The notes under the pieces are model-generated. The model saw only the letters and a program-made list of their open reading frames with translations. It did no database searches and had not been told where the DNA came from. The translations under genes were made by a program, and so were the position numbers. Positions 52,602 to 60,920 of a DNA stretch of 64,000 nucleotides are shown piece by piece (within the stretch, counting starts at the first letter, position 1; every line of letters starts with the position of its first letter). Source of the DNA: Chryseobacterium sp. ISL-80. Lineage in GTDB: Bacteria > Bacillota > Bacilli > Bacillales > Cytobacillaceae. The stretch is from NCBI GenBank assembly GCA_018613055.1, contig JAGGQZ010000026.1:48971-112970 (forward strand), in the 5' to 3' direction.

Positions 52602-52716
52602 AAAAAGACCTTTACCGTTTTCAGTAAAGGTCTTGCTAACAACGTCAATGTTGCCAATAAAGCCGGAGACTTTCATCTCGGCATGACGACTTTATTGTAG
52701 CAGCTACTCCCCTTTA
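52602..52716 (-). promoter_or_regulatory. yybP-ykoY manganese riboswitch
   Basis: The minus strand has the conserved strings AAAGGGGAGTAGC, GTCGTCATGCCGAG and CCGGCTTTATTGGC, ending in the stem AAGACCTTTAC / GTAAAGGTCTT with five T. This element binds Mn2+ and turns on exporters of the TerC and related families. Confidence 0.9.
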
Positions 52717-52936
52717 AAAAGGATGATCCTCTTAATTTAAATATATTGGAGCAGCTATTATTAGTCAATTAACTAGGCTTTTATTATGGTTCTTGCAGCC
52801 GGCGCACAAAAAACGTAAACTCATCTGTTGCCCCGAAAAAGCCATTGGTCCCTGATACTATCGGAGACTATTGCGATCTTCAGCAATCAATACTCTACAA
52901 GTAATTAACAATATCTACTCTAATAGTACTTTTTAC

Positions 52937-52964
52937 TTAACAAATTTTGAAATTTGCCGAAAAT
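52937..52964 (+). promoter_or_regulatory. SigD-type promoter of the chemoreceptor gene
   Basis: -35 TTAA (52937-52940), 15-bp spacer, -10 GCCGAAAAT (52956-52964); SigD consensus TAAA-N15-GCCGATAT. The expected transcript start near 52971 lies after an in-frame TTG at 52947, which supports TTG 53013 as start codon. Confidence 0.7.
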
Positions 52965-53012
52965 AACAATAACGATATTTTCGTCTATGCAGAATCAGAA
53001 GGAGTGGACAAA

Positions 53013-54806
53013 TTGCGTTTTAAGAAAAGAAAGAATACTGTCAAAAAGACAGCGGAAAAGAAAAAGCCAGGAAGAATCCTGCTCAACAGGAATATGAGTT
53101 TAAAGCTGAAGATTGTATCTTTGAGTATCATTTCAATACTTGTCCTTGCAATGGCAACGACTTTCTATGCCCAGCATACGATAAAGTCCAGTAATTTCAA
53201 TTCTATGGAAGCTGAACTCACTACGATTTCAAGCTTGTTGTCGGATCAGGTTTCAGTAGGAAAAGCACAGACCATCATTAGCAATCCATCCAAGAACAAT
53301 CCGGGTGTCACCTCGCTGCAAAAACAAATGGACCAAATTCTTAAGGAAAACCCGTTAATACATAATCTCTATTTGATCACCTTGGATGGAGAAAAATTCA
53401 TAGTCCCTACAATGAGTTCTGCCATGATGACGGATGAGCTCACATACGGTTCACAATATTCAGGCGGCAAAGCATTCGACCGGGCCGCACTGGAGGCTTT
53501 TAAGGAAAACAAGAGAACGACAACTGAAATTTACAAATCGGATACTGGGGAAAAAATGACCGGATTTGCCCCAATCAACGACATGGGCGGAAAAACAATC
53601 GCCTTATACGGGGTTGAGTTTGATGTATCTCAAATAAATAAAAAGATCAATGGTGAAGTTGCCGGAATTTGGGTCCTGTCCATCATTATCCTGCTCCTTT
53701 CAAGCGCAGCAATGTATTTCCTGGTTTCAAGACTGATTACACCATTGAATAAAATCAAAAACCTGACCTCAAATATCGCAAATGGCGATTTGTCACAGGA
53801 TGACATCAAGGTCCGTTCAAAAGATGAGATCGGTGCACTGGCTGAAAGCATCAATACGATGACTGCTTCACTCCGTACATTGGTTTCACAGGTTCAGGCA
53901 AGCACAAAGGAAGTTACCAATGAAACAATGGGGTTGTCAAGTGTTGCTTCCAGCTCTGTTGATGCCATCAGGGAATTGACTGCAGCGAACCAGCAGGCTG
54001 CTGCAAGCACACAGGAGCAGAATGCCAATATAGAGGAAATGCAGGCAACTTTGGAAGAAATCAATGCAGGAATTGAAGAAATCAACGCTTCCGCACAACA
54101 AGCAAGCTATATCGCTAAAAATTCAACTGCCACTTCCAGGGAAGGCACGAAAAGAATCGATGAAATGCTGGAGGGACTGGAAGCAGTTGACGAGAATACA
54201 AATCAACTGGCTGATATCATCACGGAACTTGAAAAACAGTCTGATAAAATCACCCAGTTTGTTAAGATCATCAATACGATCTCAGACCAGACAAACCTGC
54301 TGGCATTGAACGCAGCCATAGAAGCTGCAAGGGCTGGTGAACATGGAAAAGGTTTTGCAGTGGTCGCAAATGAGGTCAGGAAACTTGCTGAAGAAAGTGC
54401 GAAGTCTGCTGCAACGATTATTTCCATTGTAAATGAAAATGTCCAAAATACACGTAATGCAGTAGATTACATTGTCAAGACGAGAGAAGCAGTACAATAC
54501 AATAAAAACTTATCCGTTCACGCCAAGGATACACTGAAAGAAATATATGAAACAACATTGGAGATCGAGGATAACTCGAGCAATATTGCTTCTGCAATTG
54601 AACAGCAGGTCATTGCAATCGAACAAATCACAAACTCACTCGATACGGTCTCACAGGCATCCCAGCAAATTGCCGCAGGTACAAGCCAGACAGACCAATC
54701 AACACAGGACCAGTTGAGAATCGCTGAAAATGTGAATGAAACAACTAAAATCCTCCAACAAACAGCATTAGAGTTGGAAAAGTTGACTGGCAGATTTAAA
54801 TTATAA
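53013..54806 (+). CDS. Methyl-accepting chemotaxis protein
   Basis: 597 residues. Basic N-terminus, TM1 ([20 protein letters not shown]), an extracellular single-Cache-like sensor (about 55-215), TM2 ([20 protein letters not shown]), HAMP ([20 protein letters not shown]) and the signalling hairpin with the tip [20 protein letters not shown] and [23 protein letters not shown] 53013 follows AAGGAGTG and lies just after a SigD promoter; the longer TTG at 52947 has no ribosome site. Ligand unknown. Single gene. Confidence 0.93.
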   Translation: MRFKKRKNTVKKTAEKKKPGRILLNRNMSLKLKIVSLSIISILVLAMATTFYAQHTIKSSNFNSMEAELTTISSLLSDQVSVGKAQTIISNPSKNNPGVTSLQKQMDQILKENPLIHNLYLITLDGEKFIVPTMSSAMMTDELTYGSQYSGGKAFDRAALEAFKENKRTTTEIYKSDTGEKMTGFAPINDMGGKTIALYGVEFDVSQINKKINGEVAGIWVLSIIILLLSSAAMYFLVSRLITPLNKIKNLTSNIANGDLSQDDIKVRSKDEIGALAESINTMTASLRTLVSQVQASTKEVTNETMGLSSVASSSVDAIRELTAANQQAAASTQEQNANIEEMQATLEEINAGIEEINASAQQASYIAKNSTATSREGTKRIDEMLEGLEAVDENTNQLADIITELEKQSDKITQFVKIINTISDQTNLLALNAAIEAARAGEHGKGFAVVANEVRKLAEESAKSAATIISIVNENVQNTRNAVDYIVKTREAVQYNKNLSVHAKDTLKEIYETTLEIEDNSSNIASAIEQQVIAIEQITNSLDTVSQASQQIAAGTSQTDQSTQDQLRIAENVNETTKILQQTALELEKLTGRFKL

Positions 54807-54851
54807 GCTTCTGTTGTAATGACAAAAAAAGTCCATAACAGCATAAAACAT

Positions 54852-54879
54852 AAAAAGGATGCCTGCGGGCATCCTTTTT
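54852..54879. terminator. Bidirectional terminator after the chemoreceptor gene
   Basis: AAAAAGGATGCC and GGGCATCCTTTTT arms between convergent genes. Confidence 0.9.
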
Positions 54880-55348
54880 ATCTCCTCCTAAAGCCTTCTT
54901 CTTCTAAATATTGTTTGGCTTCATTGTAAGAAAGAAATGTACCATCCAGATTCAGTCCTGCATACACATTCCACATATCATCTTCATGGACCAGAATTAG
55001 TGTGTGGTTTTCTGTATTGACCCAGCGTTCTTCTTCATTGTCCTCTATGATGGCTGATTCAATTGTATTGTTACCAGAAAGGGACTTAATCGAAAGTTCA
55101 ATGATTGATCTAAGCTCTTTCGCAGTAAAATCGCGAATATTCACCATCCCCTTCGAATCCGACTCATATCCTTCTAAAAATTCTCCATAGACAAACCCAT
55201 TCCCATTTGGATGTAAGTGATAGACCACATTTTTCTTGTCATAGATGCTATCTGCATAATGGAAGTTAACACGGTTCATAGAAACATTTTTTCGTTCCAG
55301 CTCCTGGAAAGATTCAATGATTGAAAGTTTTTGTTCAAAAGTCAGCAT
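54878..55348 (-). CDS. Hypothetical protein of 156 residues
   Basis: Soluble, acidic: MLTFEQKLSIIESFQELERK, VNFHYADSIYDKKNVVYHLH, NGFVYGEFLEGYESDSKGMV, and a C-terminal VYAGLNLDGTFLSYNEAKQY. Start ATG 55348 has GGAGG 5 nt upstream; a longer frame to 55435 lacks one. The alternation of helix and beta-strand suggests a small folded protein. Not recognised; no context clue. Confidence 0.65.
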   Translation of the reverse strand: MLTFEQKLSIIESFQELERKNVSMNRVNFHYADSIYDKKNVVYHLHPNGNGFVYGEFLEGYESDSKGMVNIRDFTAKELRSIIELSIKSLSGNNTIESAIIEDNEEERWVNTENHTLILVHEDDMWNVYAGLNLDGTFLSYNEAKQYLEEEGFRRR

Positions 55349-55493
55349 AATTGCCTCCAGATTAATGACAGATTTTATGATTCTGTTCATTATAACATTT
55401 GGCAAAGACTTAACTAAAAAATTCTTTTCAAGCATTATATATGTTACAAAAACTAAAATAAGTTATAATTAAGTTACATAAGGAGGGGCATCG

Positions 55494-56048
55494 ATGCAAA
55501 CAGTAAGCCCGATTAGATCCAGATCTCAAATTGAACTTATGAAGGAATATCTAGAAGCACACTCCACCAGAGATTACAGTCTTTTTTTGCTGGGAATCAA
55601 CACCGGCATCAAGCTGCAGGAATTATTGAACCTCCGGGTACGCGATATCCGTGATGATGAAGGAAATATCACAGAATTCCTTTCAAGCCCTCAATACAGC
55701 AACCCTCCCATCTACTTGAATCCATCCATTAGGGAGATTCTTTCAGGATACTTAAATGAAGATCCTTTCATTGAAACAGACTATCTTTTTAAGTCGCGAA
55801 AAACTTCTGCACCAATCACGCGACAACAGGCATACCGAATCATCAATGCAGCCGCAAAAGAGGCCGGTGTCACGGAACCGGTAGGGATGACCACACTCAG
55901 AAAAACATTTGGATATCATGCCTATTCACAGGGGATAGCCATTTCTCTTATCCAGAAAAGACTGCAGCACTCATCTCCCTCCGAAACGATGCATTTCATC
56001 GGATTGGACCAGTATTCAGTAACAGTCAACATAAATATCAACTTATAG
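55494..56048 (+). CDS. Tyrosine-recombinase-fold protein with degenerate active site
   Basis: 184 residues, only the catalytic-domain fold of the phage integrase family; no N-terminal core-binding domain. Box I reads NTGIKLQELLNLRVRDI where TGxR is expected, so the first Arg is K40. Box II reads MTTLRKTFGYHAY: His of HxxR is T133, R136 is kept. H159 (LQHSS) is kept, but the nucleophile Tyr of the TLRYIGI-type end is F168 (TMHFIGLDQY). Strand exchange should be impossible. AAGGAGGGG before ATG shows it is translated. The next gene starts 14 bp later, so it may be co-expressed with a cation antiporter. A DNA-binding or domesticated role is inferred. Confidence 0.8.
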   Translation: MQTVSPIRSRSQIELMKEYLEAHSTRDYSLFLLGINTGIKLQELLNLRVRDIRDDEGNITEFLSSPQYSNPPIYLNPSIREILSGYLNEDPFIETDYLFKSRKTSAPITRQQAYRIINAAAKEAGVTEPVGMTTLRKTFGYHAYSQGIAISLIQKRLQHSSPSETMHFIGLDQYSVTVNININL

Positions 56049-56062
56049 TGAGGAGGATTTCA

Positions 56063-57562
56063 TTGAACGAACAGGTTTTAAGCACAGATTCATTTATATT
56101 ACTTTTGGCTTTCTTATTCATTGTCGGTGTAATTACGACTAGATTTTCGACCAGACTGGGGGTTCCCTCGCTGATTTTCTTTATCATGGTCGGGATGGTC
56201 ATGGGCAGCGATGTCCTTGGCATCATTTATTTTGATAATGCAGCATTGGCGCAAATGATCGGAGTCATTGCTCTTGTTATCATCCTGTTTGAAGGTGGAT
56301 TGCAAACAAATTGGAAAGACGTCAGGCCAGTGATCGTTCCATCATTGTCTCTCGCGACAGCAGGAGTGTTACTTACCTCTGGAATTGTTGCCGTCGCTGC
56401 AAAACTGATTCTGGACGTCGATTGGCTGGAAGCGATATTATTTGGTGCAATCGTTGGTTCAACCGATGCTGCGGCAGTATTCGCAGTCCTCAAAGGCCAC
56501 AATATTTCTTCAAAATTAGGTTCTACCCTCGAAGCAGAATCTGGTTCAAATGATCCGATGGCTGTATTTCTAACTGTTGCAATGATCGAGCTTATTACGA
56601 TGCCTGATGCGAGTATCCTGAAACTGATCGGGGATTTCTTTTTACAGATGGGACTCGGCCTGATTTTGGGCATCCTATTTGGCCGTGTCGCAGTTAAAGC
56701 CTTAAACTCCATTAATCTTGATTCAAGCGGCCTGTACCCGGTTTTTGCCACGGCTTTTGCCTTGCTGACTTATGGAATAACCGCGTTCTTGAATGGCAGC
56801 GGCCTATTGGCTGTATATATTGCAGCGATCATCATCGGAAACGCTGAGATTGCTTATCGCCATTCCATTTTCCGTTTTTCAGAAGGCTTTGCCTGGATGA
56901 TGCAAATCCTTATGTTTGTCATTCTTGGATTGCTCGTATTCCCCTCTGAATTATTCAAACCGGGTATTTTAATTAAGGGAGTTTTACTTTCAATAATCCT
57001 GATGGTCGTAGCAAGGCCTGTAGCCGTATTTATCTCGACCATAAAAATGGGTTACTCTCAAAAAGAGCGGATTTTCCTCTCCTGGGCTGGACTGAAAGGC
57101 GCAGTCCCAATCATCCTGGCCACCTTTCCATTACTGGCAGGAATCGAGGATAGCCATCAGATCTTCAATGTTGTTTTCTTCGTTGTATTGACAAGCGCCC
57201 TGATTCAGGGAGCCACCATACCCAAGTTAGCGAATAAACTTGGATTGAACGGACCAAAGAAAACAACACCAATGCAATCGCTTGAACTGGTTTCCCTCGG
57301 AAAAGCGGATGCTGAGATGATTGAATATGAAATGGAAAGCGATCATGCAATCGTCGGCAAAACACTTTTGGAAATTTCTTTGCCAGAAGGCACACTTGTC
57401 AACGCGATTATCCGTAATGGCAAACTGATCGCCCCGACAGGCAATACAGTGATCATGGCAGGAGACTTCCTTTACATTTTATCTGCCAGGAAAAATAAAC
57501 CTCTGCTGAAAAAGCTTCTAAAGGAAAAATTAGCTTATAAGCAAAATACCCTAAAAATATAA
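56063..57562 (+). CDS. CPA1-family K+(Na+)/H+ antiporter with C-terminal TrkA_C domain
   Basis: 499 residues. Twelve or more membrane segments with the ion-binding GSTDAAAVFAVL and LEAESGSNDPMAVFL motifs, SWAGLKGAVPIILATFPL, then a cytosolic RCK_C domain (about 400-490: ESDHAIVGKTLLEISLPEGT, MAGDFLYILSARKNK). NhaP2/CvrA-like proteins exchange K+ or Na+ for H+ and are often nucleotide-regulated through the TrkA_C domain. TTG 56063 has GGAGG 7 nt upstream; GTG 56048 overlaps the stop of the preceding gene and has none. Coupled to the degenerate recombinase gene by proximity. Confidence 0.9.
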   Translation: MNEQVLSTDSFILLLAFLFIVGVITTRFSTRLGVPSLIFFIMVGMVMGSDVLGIIYFDNAALAQMIGVIALVIILFEGGLQTNWKDVRPVIVPSLSLATAGVLLTSGIVAVAAKLILDVDWLEAILFGAIVGSTDAAAVFAVLKGHNISSKLGSTLEAESGSNDPMAVFLTVAMIELITMPDASILKLIGDFFLQMGLGLILGILFGRVAVKALNSINLDSSGLYPVFATAFALLTYGITAFLNGSGLLAVYIAAIIIGNAEIAYRHSIFRFSEGFAWMMQILMFVILGLLVFPSELFKPGILIKGVLLSIILMVVARPVAVFISTIKMGYSQKERIFLSWAGLKGAVPIILATFPLLAGIEDSHQIFNVVFFVVLTSALIQGATIPKLANKLGLNGPKKTTPMQSLELVSLGKADAEMIEYEMESDHAIVGKTLLEISLPEGTLVNAIIRNGKLIAPTGNTVIMAGDFLYILSARKNKPLLKKLLKEKLAYKQNTLKI

Positions 57563-57595
57563 TGAGGCTCTTTTCAAGACAAAGTTTATGCGTCC

Positions 57596-57627
57596 TTTCC
57601 GGAATCTGATCCGGAAACATTTTCTTT
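57596..57627 (+). terminator. Probable terminator of the antiporter gene
   Basis: TTTCCGGA and TCCGGAAA arms followed by CATTTTCTTT; weaker T run. Confidence 0.6.
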
Positions 57628-57642
57628 ATGAGCCCCGAAACC

Positions 57643-57679
57643 AAAAAAAACAGTGAGGATCGATTCCTCACTGGTTTTT
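57643..57679. terminator. Bidirectional terminator, mainly for the TetR gene
   Basis: CAGTGAGGA and TCCTCACTG arms with eight T on the minus strand and T run on the plus. Confidence 0.88.
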
Positions 57680-57684
57680 CAGGC

Positions 57685-58299
57685 TTATGTCTTTATTTTT
57701 TCCACGAACATAATTTGCATCTCTTTTAAAGTACTTTTGTAATCAAAGTCTTCTAGGATTGTCGCCTGCAATGTGACCCCATTTACCATCGCCCAGAAAA
57801 TATCAGCATAAGTGGCTGGATCTAGCTGACTGTTGAATTCCCCGGATACCTGCCCTTCCTTAATGATGCCCGCTAACAATGATATAAAGAAATCTTTATA
57901 TCTCTCTGTCAAAGATTTCTTTAATTCAGGATTTCGTGTCGAATAAAGCCTGAACTCGAAATGTACAAGTGCCTGATCCTTGTTCTCTGCATCGTTCGGG
58001 TCATTAGCCAAATAGGCATCGACCAGAAAGTCAAGCTTCTCCAAAGCAGTATGCCTTTCTGCGATCGCCTTCGCGAATTTCGTGCCTGACTCACTGGTCT
58101 GGCCTTCCATTAGGGCAAGGTATATTTCATCCTTGCTTTTGAAATAATTGTAGATCGCCCCTTTGCTCAGGCCAGATTGTGCGACAATGTCATCCACAGT
58201 TGAAGATTCAAACCCCTTCTTGGCAAAACAAGCATGGGCACTTTGCAAAATCTCCTGCCGCTTCCTTTCCTTATACTCCTCTGAAACAATTGGCGCCAT
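57685..58299 (-). CDS. TetR/AcrR-family regulator
   Basis: 204 residues. N-terminal HTH: RQEILQSAHACFAKKGFEST, VDDIVAQSGLSKGAIYNYFK. The ligand domain is C-terminal (DPATYADIFWAMVNGVTLQA). GAGGTTAA before ATG. It is 21 bp downstream of the M32 carboxypeptidase gene, so probably the second gene of that operon; a TetR-type dyad at the operon promoter suggests autoregulation. Effector unknown. Confidence 0.9.
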   Translation of the reverse strand: MAPIVSEEYKERKRQEILQSAHACFAKKGFESSTVDDIVAQSGLSKGAIYNYFKSKDEIYLALMEGQTSESGTKFAKAIAERHTALEKLDFLVDAYLANDPNDAENKDQALVHFEFRLYSTRNPELKKSLTERYKDFFISLLAGIIKEGQVSGEFNSQLDPATYADIFWAMVNGVTLQATILEDFDYKSTLKEMQIMFVEKIKT

Positions 58300-58320
58300 T
58301 TTTTTAACCTCTATTTCCAG

Positions 58321-59859
58321 CTAATATGATAATTTGTATACTTTGCTGTACTTGTCTTCGAGATATTCCACCAAATAATCCGCATTCAGTTCTTCACCGG
58401 TAGCTTTAACAATCAGCTCGTTTGGTGTATAAAGCATTCCATATTGATGAATGTTTTCCTTCAACCATTTTTGGATCACGGCAAAGTCACCTTTTTCGAT
58501 GCTTCCGTAAAACTCAGGCACATCCTCTCTAATCTTGTTAAGGATCTGTGCTGCATACAAATTTCCTAATGAATAGGATGGGAAATACCCAAAGCCCCCA
58601 AACGACCAGTGAATGTCCTGAAGTACTCCCTCGCTGTCATTGGAAGGGACAACTCCTAAATATTCATTCATCTTCGCGTTCCATATTGCCGGAAGATCCT
58701 TCGCTTCTACTTCCCCCGCAATCAATGCCTTTTCAATTTCGTAACGGACCATGATATGCAGATTATATGTCAGCTCATCAGCTTCGACCCGGATGAATGA
58801 TGGCTGAACGGCATTGACGGCACGGTAGAAATCATCCAGTTCGACATCCCCAAGCTGCTCAGGAAAATGTTCCTGCAGCTTCGGATAAAAGTGTTTCCAG
58901 AATTCCTCGCTTCGGCCTACCATGTTTTCAAGGAAGCGTGACTGAGACTCATGGATGCCAAAAGAAGCCCCTTCCTGCAGGACTGAATCTTCGAATTGCT
59001 GGTCAATGTTTTGCTCATAAATACCATGACCGGCTTCATGGATCGTGCCAAAAATGGCCGAACGAACATTATGTTCTAAATATCTTGTGGTAATCCGTAC
59101 ATCTCCAGTATTAACCGTCTGCGCAAATGGGTGAACGGTCTCATCCAATCTGCCAGCATTCAGATCAAAGCCAATCAGCGGCAAAATATATTGATTGAAC
59201 TCTTTTTGTTTTGCTACTGAATACGGCTGGTCAAAAATTTCTACTCGCGGTTTATACGCCGCCTGTTGGATCCGCTTTAGCAAATCAGTGCTTGATTTTC
59301 TTAATTTATCAAATAAAGGATCCAGCTTTTCAACAGTCAAGCCAGGTTCATACTCATCCAGCAGCGCATCGTAGGGATGATTTTCATAGCCATAGATTTC
59401 AACGGCTTTTCTTTTAAAATCAACGATTTTTTCAAGGAATGGCAAATATTTCTCAAAGTCATTATTCTCCCTTGCCTCTTCCCAGGCATCATTAGCCCGT
59501 GATGTCAGCACGGAAAAATCCTTGATCATTTCTGCGGGAATACTCTTGGAACGGTTATAGAAATTCAGTCTTTCACGAACCTTCGCTTTTGCCGCTTCAT
59601 CAAGATAAGCTTCTGCTTCTGGTGAAGAAAGTGCGTTTAACAGTTCTCCCATTTCCTCTGATACGGTCAGTTTGAACGCTTCTGTCCTTAATGTACTGCT
59701 GGCTTTAGCGAAAATAGACCGCCCCTTCTTGGGAGCGATCACTTTCTGGTCCCAGCTAAGCAATCCTGAAATACTATTAAAATGTGATATTTTTTCATCC
59801 AGCTCCGTGAATTTTTCCAATGCTGAAATGATTGGTTGATTCATCACTTTTTGTTCCAT
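58321..59859 (-). CDS. M32 family metallocarboxypeptidase
   Basis: 512 residues, usual M32 length. Zinc motif FGTIHEAGHGIYEQ (HEXXH) with the downstream Glu in HESQSRFLENMVGRS; HPFAQTVNTGDVRITTRY and DIHWSFGGFGYFPSYSLGNL are family blocks. It removes C-terminal residues from peptides, Co2+/Zn2+-dependent, in the cytosol. GGGGGAGA before ATG. Operon with a TetR regulator. Divergent from the peptide-type permease pair. Confidence 0.93.
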   Translation of the reverse strand: MEQKVMNQPIISALEKFTELDEKISHFNSISGLLSWDQKVIAPKKGRSIFAKASSTLRTEAFKLTVSEEMGELLNALSSPEAEAYLDEAAKAKVRERLNFYNRSKSIPAEMIKDFSVLTSRANDAWEEARENNDFEKYLPFLEKIVDFKRKAVEIYGYENHPYDALLDEYEPGLTVEKLDPLFDKLRKSSTDLLKRIQQAAYKPRVEIFDQPYSVAKQKEFNQYILPLIGFDLNAGRLDETVHPFAQTVNTGDVRITTRYLEHNVRSAIFGTIHEAGHGIYEQNIDQQFEDSVLQEGASFGIHESQSRFLENMVGRSEEFWKHFYPKLQEHFPEQLGDVELDDFYRAVNAVQPSFIRVEADELTYNLHIMVRYEIEKALIAGEVEAKDLPAIWNAKMNEYLGVVPSNDSEGVLQDIHWSFGGFGYFPSYSLGNLYAAQILNKIREDVPEFYGSIEKGDFAVIQKWLKENIHQYGMLYTPNELIVKATGEELNADYLVEYLEDKYSKVYKLSY

Positions 59860-59879
59860 GATATCTCCCCCTACTTTTA

Positions 59880-59930
59880 AATAAACTATCCAGTCGGTTT
59901 ATTATAATCTATATTACATTGTTTTTTCAA
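59880..59930 (-). promoter_or_regulatory. Promoter and TetR-type operator of the M32-TetR operon
   Basis: -35 TTGAAA (59925-59930), 18-bp spacer, -10 TATAAT (59901-59906). The dyad AATAAAC / GTTTATT (59880-59903, core AAACCGACTGGATAGTTT on the minus strand) covers the expected start of transcription. Confidence 0.7.
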
Positions 59931-59966
59931 TTATCACAAAATTATTAATAAATATTTCTAAATTCT

Positions 59967-59993
59967 TGCAACCTTTCATAATTTTACTACGTC
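59967..59993 (+). promoter_or_regulatory. ECF-sigma-type promoter of the permease-M1 operon
   Basis: -35 TGCAACCTTT (59967-59976; core TGCAAC) and -10 CGTC (59990-59993) with 17 bp between core hexamer and CGTC. ECF consensus is TGAAAC-N16/17-CGTC. Start codon about 40 bp downstream. Sigma factor not identified. Confidence 0.5.
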
Positions 59994-60032
59994 GAATAAA
60001 AATATAATGAAATTTTTTCCAAAGGAGGACTT

Positions 60033-60920
60033 ATGCATAAATTCTTTCATTACATCCTATTATCACTGACCTCAATAGCAGGTCTGCTCTTTTTTATGTC
60101 ATTTCCTGCGCTTTTTACATTCAGAGGAGGCGATAGTGAGCACCTTGGCATTAAACTGTCCGCTTTTTTAAAAGGGTTGGCAGAAACATCTGCACAGTTA
60201 ATCAAGCCATCCAGCTGGCAATTTTTCGAAGGATGGTTCCGCGAAACAGTGATCGACAGGTATACATATTCCATAGAAATCATTTTTGTAAGTCTGCTAT
60301 TCACTATTTTCATAGGAAGTTTGATCGCTTATGCATTTATGCACCTTTCTTATTCTCATCGCTCCAGGGTCAAACATTTCCTGAATTTTTTTGAGGGATT
60401 GCCTGATTTACTCGTTATTTTCATGATTCAGATGGTCTTGTTCACGCTATACCGAGAATTTCACATCCGCCTGGTTACGATGTATGGGCTGGCCGGGAAG
60501 GAACCGCTCATTTTTCCGATGATCATCAACTCCATTCTCCCATCATTGTTTCTCGCTCAATTCCTGATAAAAATAATGGAGGAAGAATTCGAAAAACACT
60601 ATATACTGCTGGGCCAGGCGAAAGGTTTATCGAAAATGCAGCTCCTGTTTTTCCATCTGACCCGTAATATAGTGCCGGTTGTGTCCATCCACTTCAAAAC
60701 AATCATCTACCTTGTGTTAACCAACATGGTGCTCGTTGAACACATGTTTGTCCTTGATGGATACATACAAGAACTGTATAACCTTATGATCGAACAAGGA
60801 GCTTCACCGGCCAGCATATTGTTTTATGTAGGTGTATTTATGCTTCCAGTGTTCATTGTGGAGCGACTAGTTACTTTTTTCGGTAAAAATGCCGGGAAAG
60901 CACGGGGGTTGAATATATGA
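60033..60920 (+). CDS. OppB/DppB-type ABC transporter permease
   Basis: 295 residues, about six membrane segments. TM1 at the N-terminus (FHYILLSLTSIAGLLFFMSF), an extracellular loop of about 60, then the permease domain. The ATPase-docking EAA-type loop reads EFEKHYILLGQAKGLSKMQL. Shorter first loop than classic OppB. AAAGGAGG before ATG 60033. Its stop overlaps the next gene's ATG (ATGA), so the two permeases are coupled. The usual binding protein and two ATPases (OppADF) are missing on either side within the window. Confidence 0.87.
   Translation: MHKFFHYILLSLTSIAGLLFFMSFPALFTFRGGDSEHLGIKLSAFLKGLAETSAQLIKPSSWQFFEGWFRETVIDRYTYSIEIIFVSLLFTIFIGSLIAYAFMHLSYSHRSRVKHFLNFFEGLPDLLVIFMIQMVLFTLYREFHIRLVTMYGLAGKEPLIFPMIINSILPSLFLAQFLIKIMEEEFEKHYILLGQAKGLSKMQLLFFHLTRNIVPVVSIHFKTIIYLVLTNMVLVEHMFVLDGYIQELYNLMIEQGASPASILFYVGVFMLPVFIVERLVTFFGKNAGKARGLNI

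Noticed and set aside
52740..52930. Possible c-di-GMP (GEMM) riboswitch before the chemoreceptor gene
   Set aside because: A few GEMM-like strings but not in the right order, and the SigD promoter lies downstream of it.
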